From contig RHPI01002048.1 in assembly GCA_009103225.1 (NCBI GenBank), forward strand, positions 386,959 to 450,958: a stretch of 64,000 nt of DNA. Direction: 5' to 3'. Each line of letters starts with the position of its first letter. Positions within the stretch are counted from its first letter, which is position 1. The notes under the pieces are model-generated. The model was given only the letters and a program-made list of their open reading frames with translations. It searched no databases and was not told the DNA's origin. Origin of the DNA: Chlorokybus atmophyticus. Its lineage: Eukaryota > Streptophyta > Chlorokybophyceae > Chlorokybales > Chlorokybaceae. Positions 62,666 through 64,000 of this stretch are shown in pieces. Position numbers and translations under genes: made by a program.

Positions 62666-64000
62666 GCTTCCGAGTTGTCAATCCAGCGTAACGGCCTGAC
62701 TCCCAAGTCAACACCCAGTAGCATACAGTTCCAGTATCCCCGACAGACATGCCACGCCGCCGCCGCCACCCCCGCCGCCTCCGCCACCGCCGCCCCTTTC
62801 CCCGCAGCTGGGCATGCAGTGGGAGTTTGGCAGAGTTGCCTGTCAGTTTTTGCCGCCAAAAGTCGACAGCCCATGTACGAACGTACATCACGATCGTCAC
62901 GCTGTGGGGTGTCGTATTGCAGCGTGAGGATCGTGCAAGTTACGATCATGCAAGTTCAACGACTCATGTAAGCATTGCCAATTGCAACCTTATGTCATGT
63001 TGCCAATCGCACAATGATGCCATGCTAATCAGTACTGCGGCAGCACTACCAGGTAGCATGCAGGGTAATGCCAGGTGAATGCTGGCATTGCAACCAGTGT
63101 TTGACACCACTTATTTATTTTATGCCTGTATGGCATCCTTAAAATAATCAATACAAGATGTAAACTTGATTGTTTCGTGTGTTGCGTAATGTAATTGACG
63201 CGCTAAACGCAGGTGCCATGGCTTGTTGCAAGATATGTAGCCTGTCTGTTTTATTATACATGCGCCATGTGGAACGGCCCATGTCATTGCATAACGACTT
63301 GTTTAAACAAGGCTTATTTGAACCAACCGTCATAAAGAATTGTATCAGCTAAAACCTTATGATTTAAGATTGTGAAGCTTATTTGCATGGCAATGAAGTG
63401 ATGTCAATGCGTCGTGCGTACATGTAATCAGCATTTTCAATTTTAACATCCTGCAAATCAACGTTAATTTTGCGACTCTCAAACGCAAATTTTTGCATTG
63501 CGCATGTATGACATATCATGTGCCTTATGTTATGATACTATGTACGTAGCTTGTGATGCAAAAACAATATGGTATGATCTTTCAAACCTTGCTTGTGCTA
63601 CTCTCATCGCACCTTTGATTGCACACCACATGCACACTTGCGAGCCTCAGATGGTGACTTCATGGAAAGCATGCACAATAGCTCGTGCAAAGCTTCTAGC
63701 ATGGATTCTCACAACAACAGCTACCTACTTGCCAGCCAACAACATTGTGGTGCGCAGCTGCATTGCTTGTACCAACATTCCACATCGCACTCTACATGTT
63801 GTCAACATGTACATACACGCAAATTTCTTTCATTGCTTGCAAAATCGGGCTGCTGCTGACACCGCCAATAACGCCAACTCCAGCCAATGCCATCAAGCAC
63901 ATACACGGTATATGGTGCTCTAGTCCATGGTGCTGGCCAAAGCACATAACTTTGAAAGATTCTTCTCATGGCTGTCAGCAACGCCCTAGATGAGTACCTG
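62666..64000. other. 5' flank of the API5-SPOC gene and unassigned sequence
   Basis: 62740-62800 is a CCGCC-rich promoter-like run. 63.1-64.0 kb is AT-richer. A minus-strand stretch near 63910-63840 reads as a short hydrophobic peptide (MALAGVGVIGGVSS), but no gene can be supported before the window ends. Confidence 0.5.

Overview
This is a nuclear window from a green plant-lineage organism, most likely a unicellular green alga or early-diverging streptophyte alga. The genes are split by many short introns (mostly GT..AG, roughly 60-600 bases). Reading frames stay in phase across about 80 splice junctions. The proteins are those of a photosynthetic eukaryote: a plant-type oxysterol-binding ORP, a cycling-Dof-type zinc finger, plastid CCS1/ResB for c-type cytochrome assembly, a plastid-type pterin dehydratase, a plant-type sterol 8,7-isomerase, an SLT/SAC1-like sulfate transporter relative and a SPOC/RRM protein. 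The species cannot be fixed from the sequence alone.

Layout. 0.2-2.2 kb: 3' part of an ORP gene (+). 6.5-9.2 kb: Dof transcription factor (+). 10.1-11.9 kb: PLP-homeostasis protein (-). 12.4-16.7 kb: unrecognised multi-pass membrane protein (+), with an assembly gap in one intron. 18.0-22.0 kb: ABCD-type half ABC transporter (+). 23.9-25.4 kb: DCC-family protein with a likely transit peptide (+). 26.5-27.7 kb: pterin-4a-carbinolamine dehydratase (-), divergent from YTM1/WDR12 (+, 28.6-30.8 kb). 31.7-33.1 kb: LOG-family protein (-). 34.4-37.7 kb: CCS1 (+). 38.4-41.65 kb: frame-disrupted SLT/SLC13-like transporter (-), carrying a complete miniature LTR retrotransposon in an intron. 41.7-48.9 kb: gene-free repeat island with direct-repeat pairs, tandem repeats, tRNA-like sequences and a mariner-type MITE. 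48.9-50.3 kb: HYD1/EBP (-). 53.7-57.0 kb: SET-domain histone methyltransferase (-). 58.4-62.7 kb: a large gene (-) joining an API5-like helical N-terminus to RRMs and a SPOC domain.

The genes are not an operon-like system. They are independent housekeeping, plastid and regulatory genes, often in convergent or divergent pairs. Recurring points are plastid supply and redox (CCS1, DCC, PCD), sterol/lipid handling (ORP, HYD1, ABCD), and nuclear regulation (Dof, SET, SPOC). The most notable observations are the 490-bp LTR mini-element with PBS, PPT and perfect 5-bp target duplication; the API5-RRM-SPOC architecture; an unusual number of GC-AG introns; the decayed SLT gene; and a TA-flanked mariner-type MITE.
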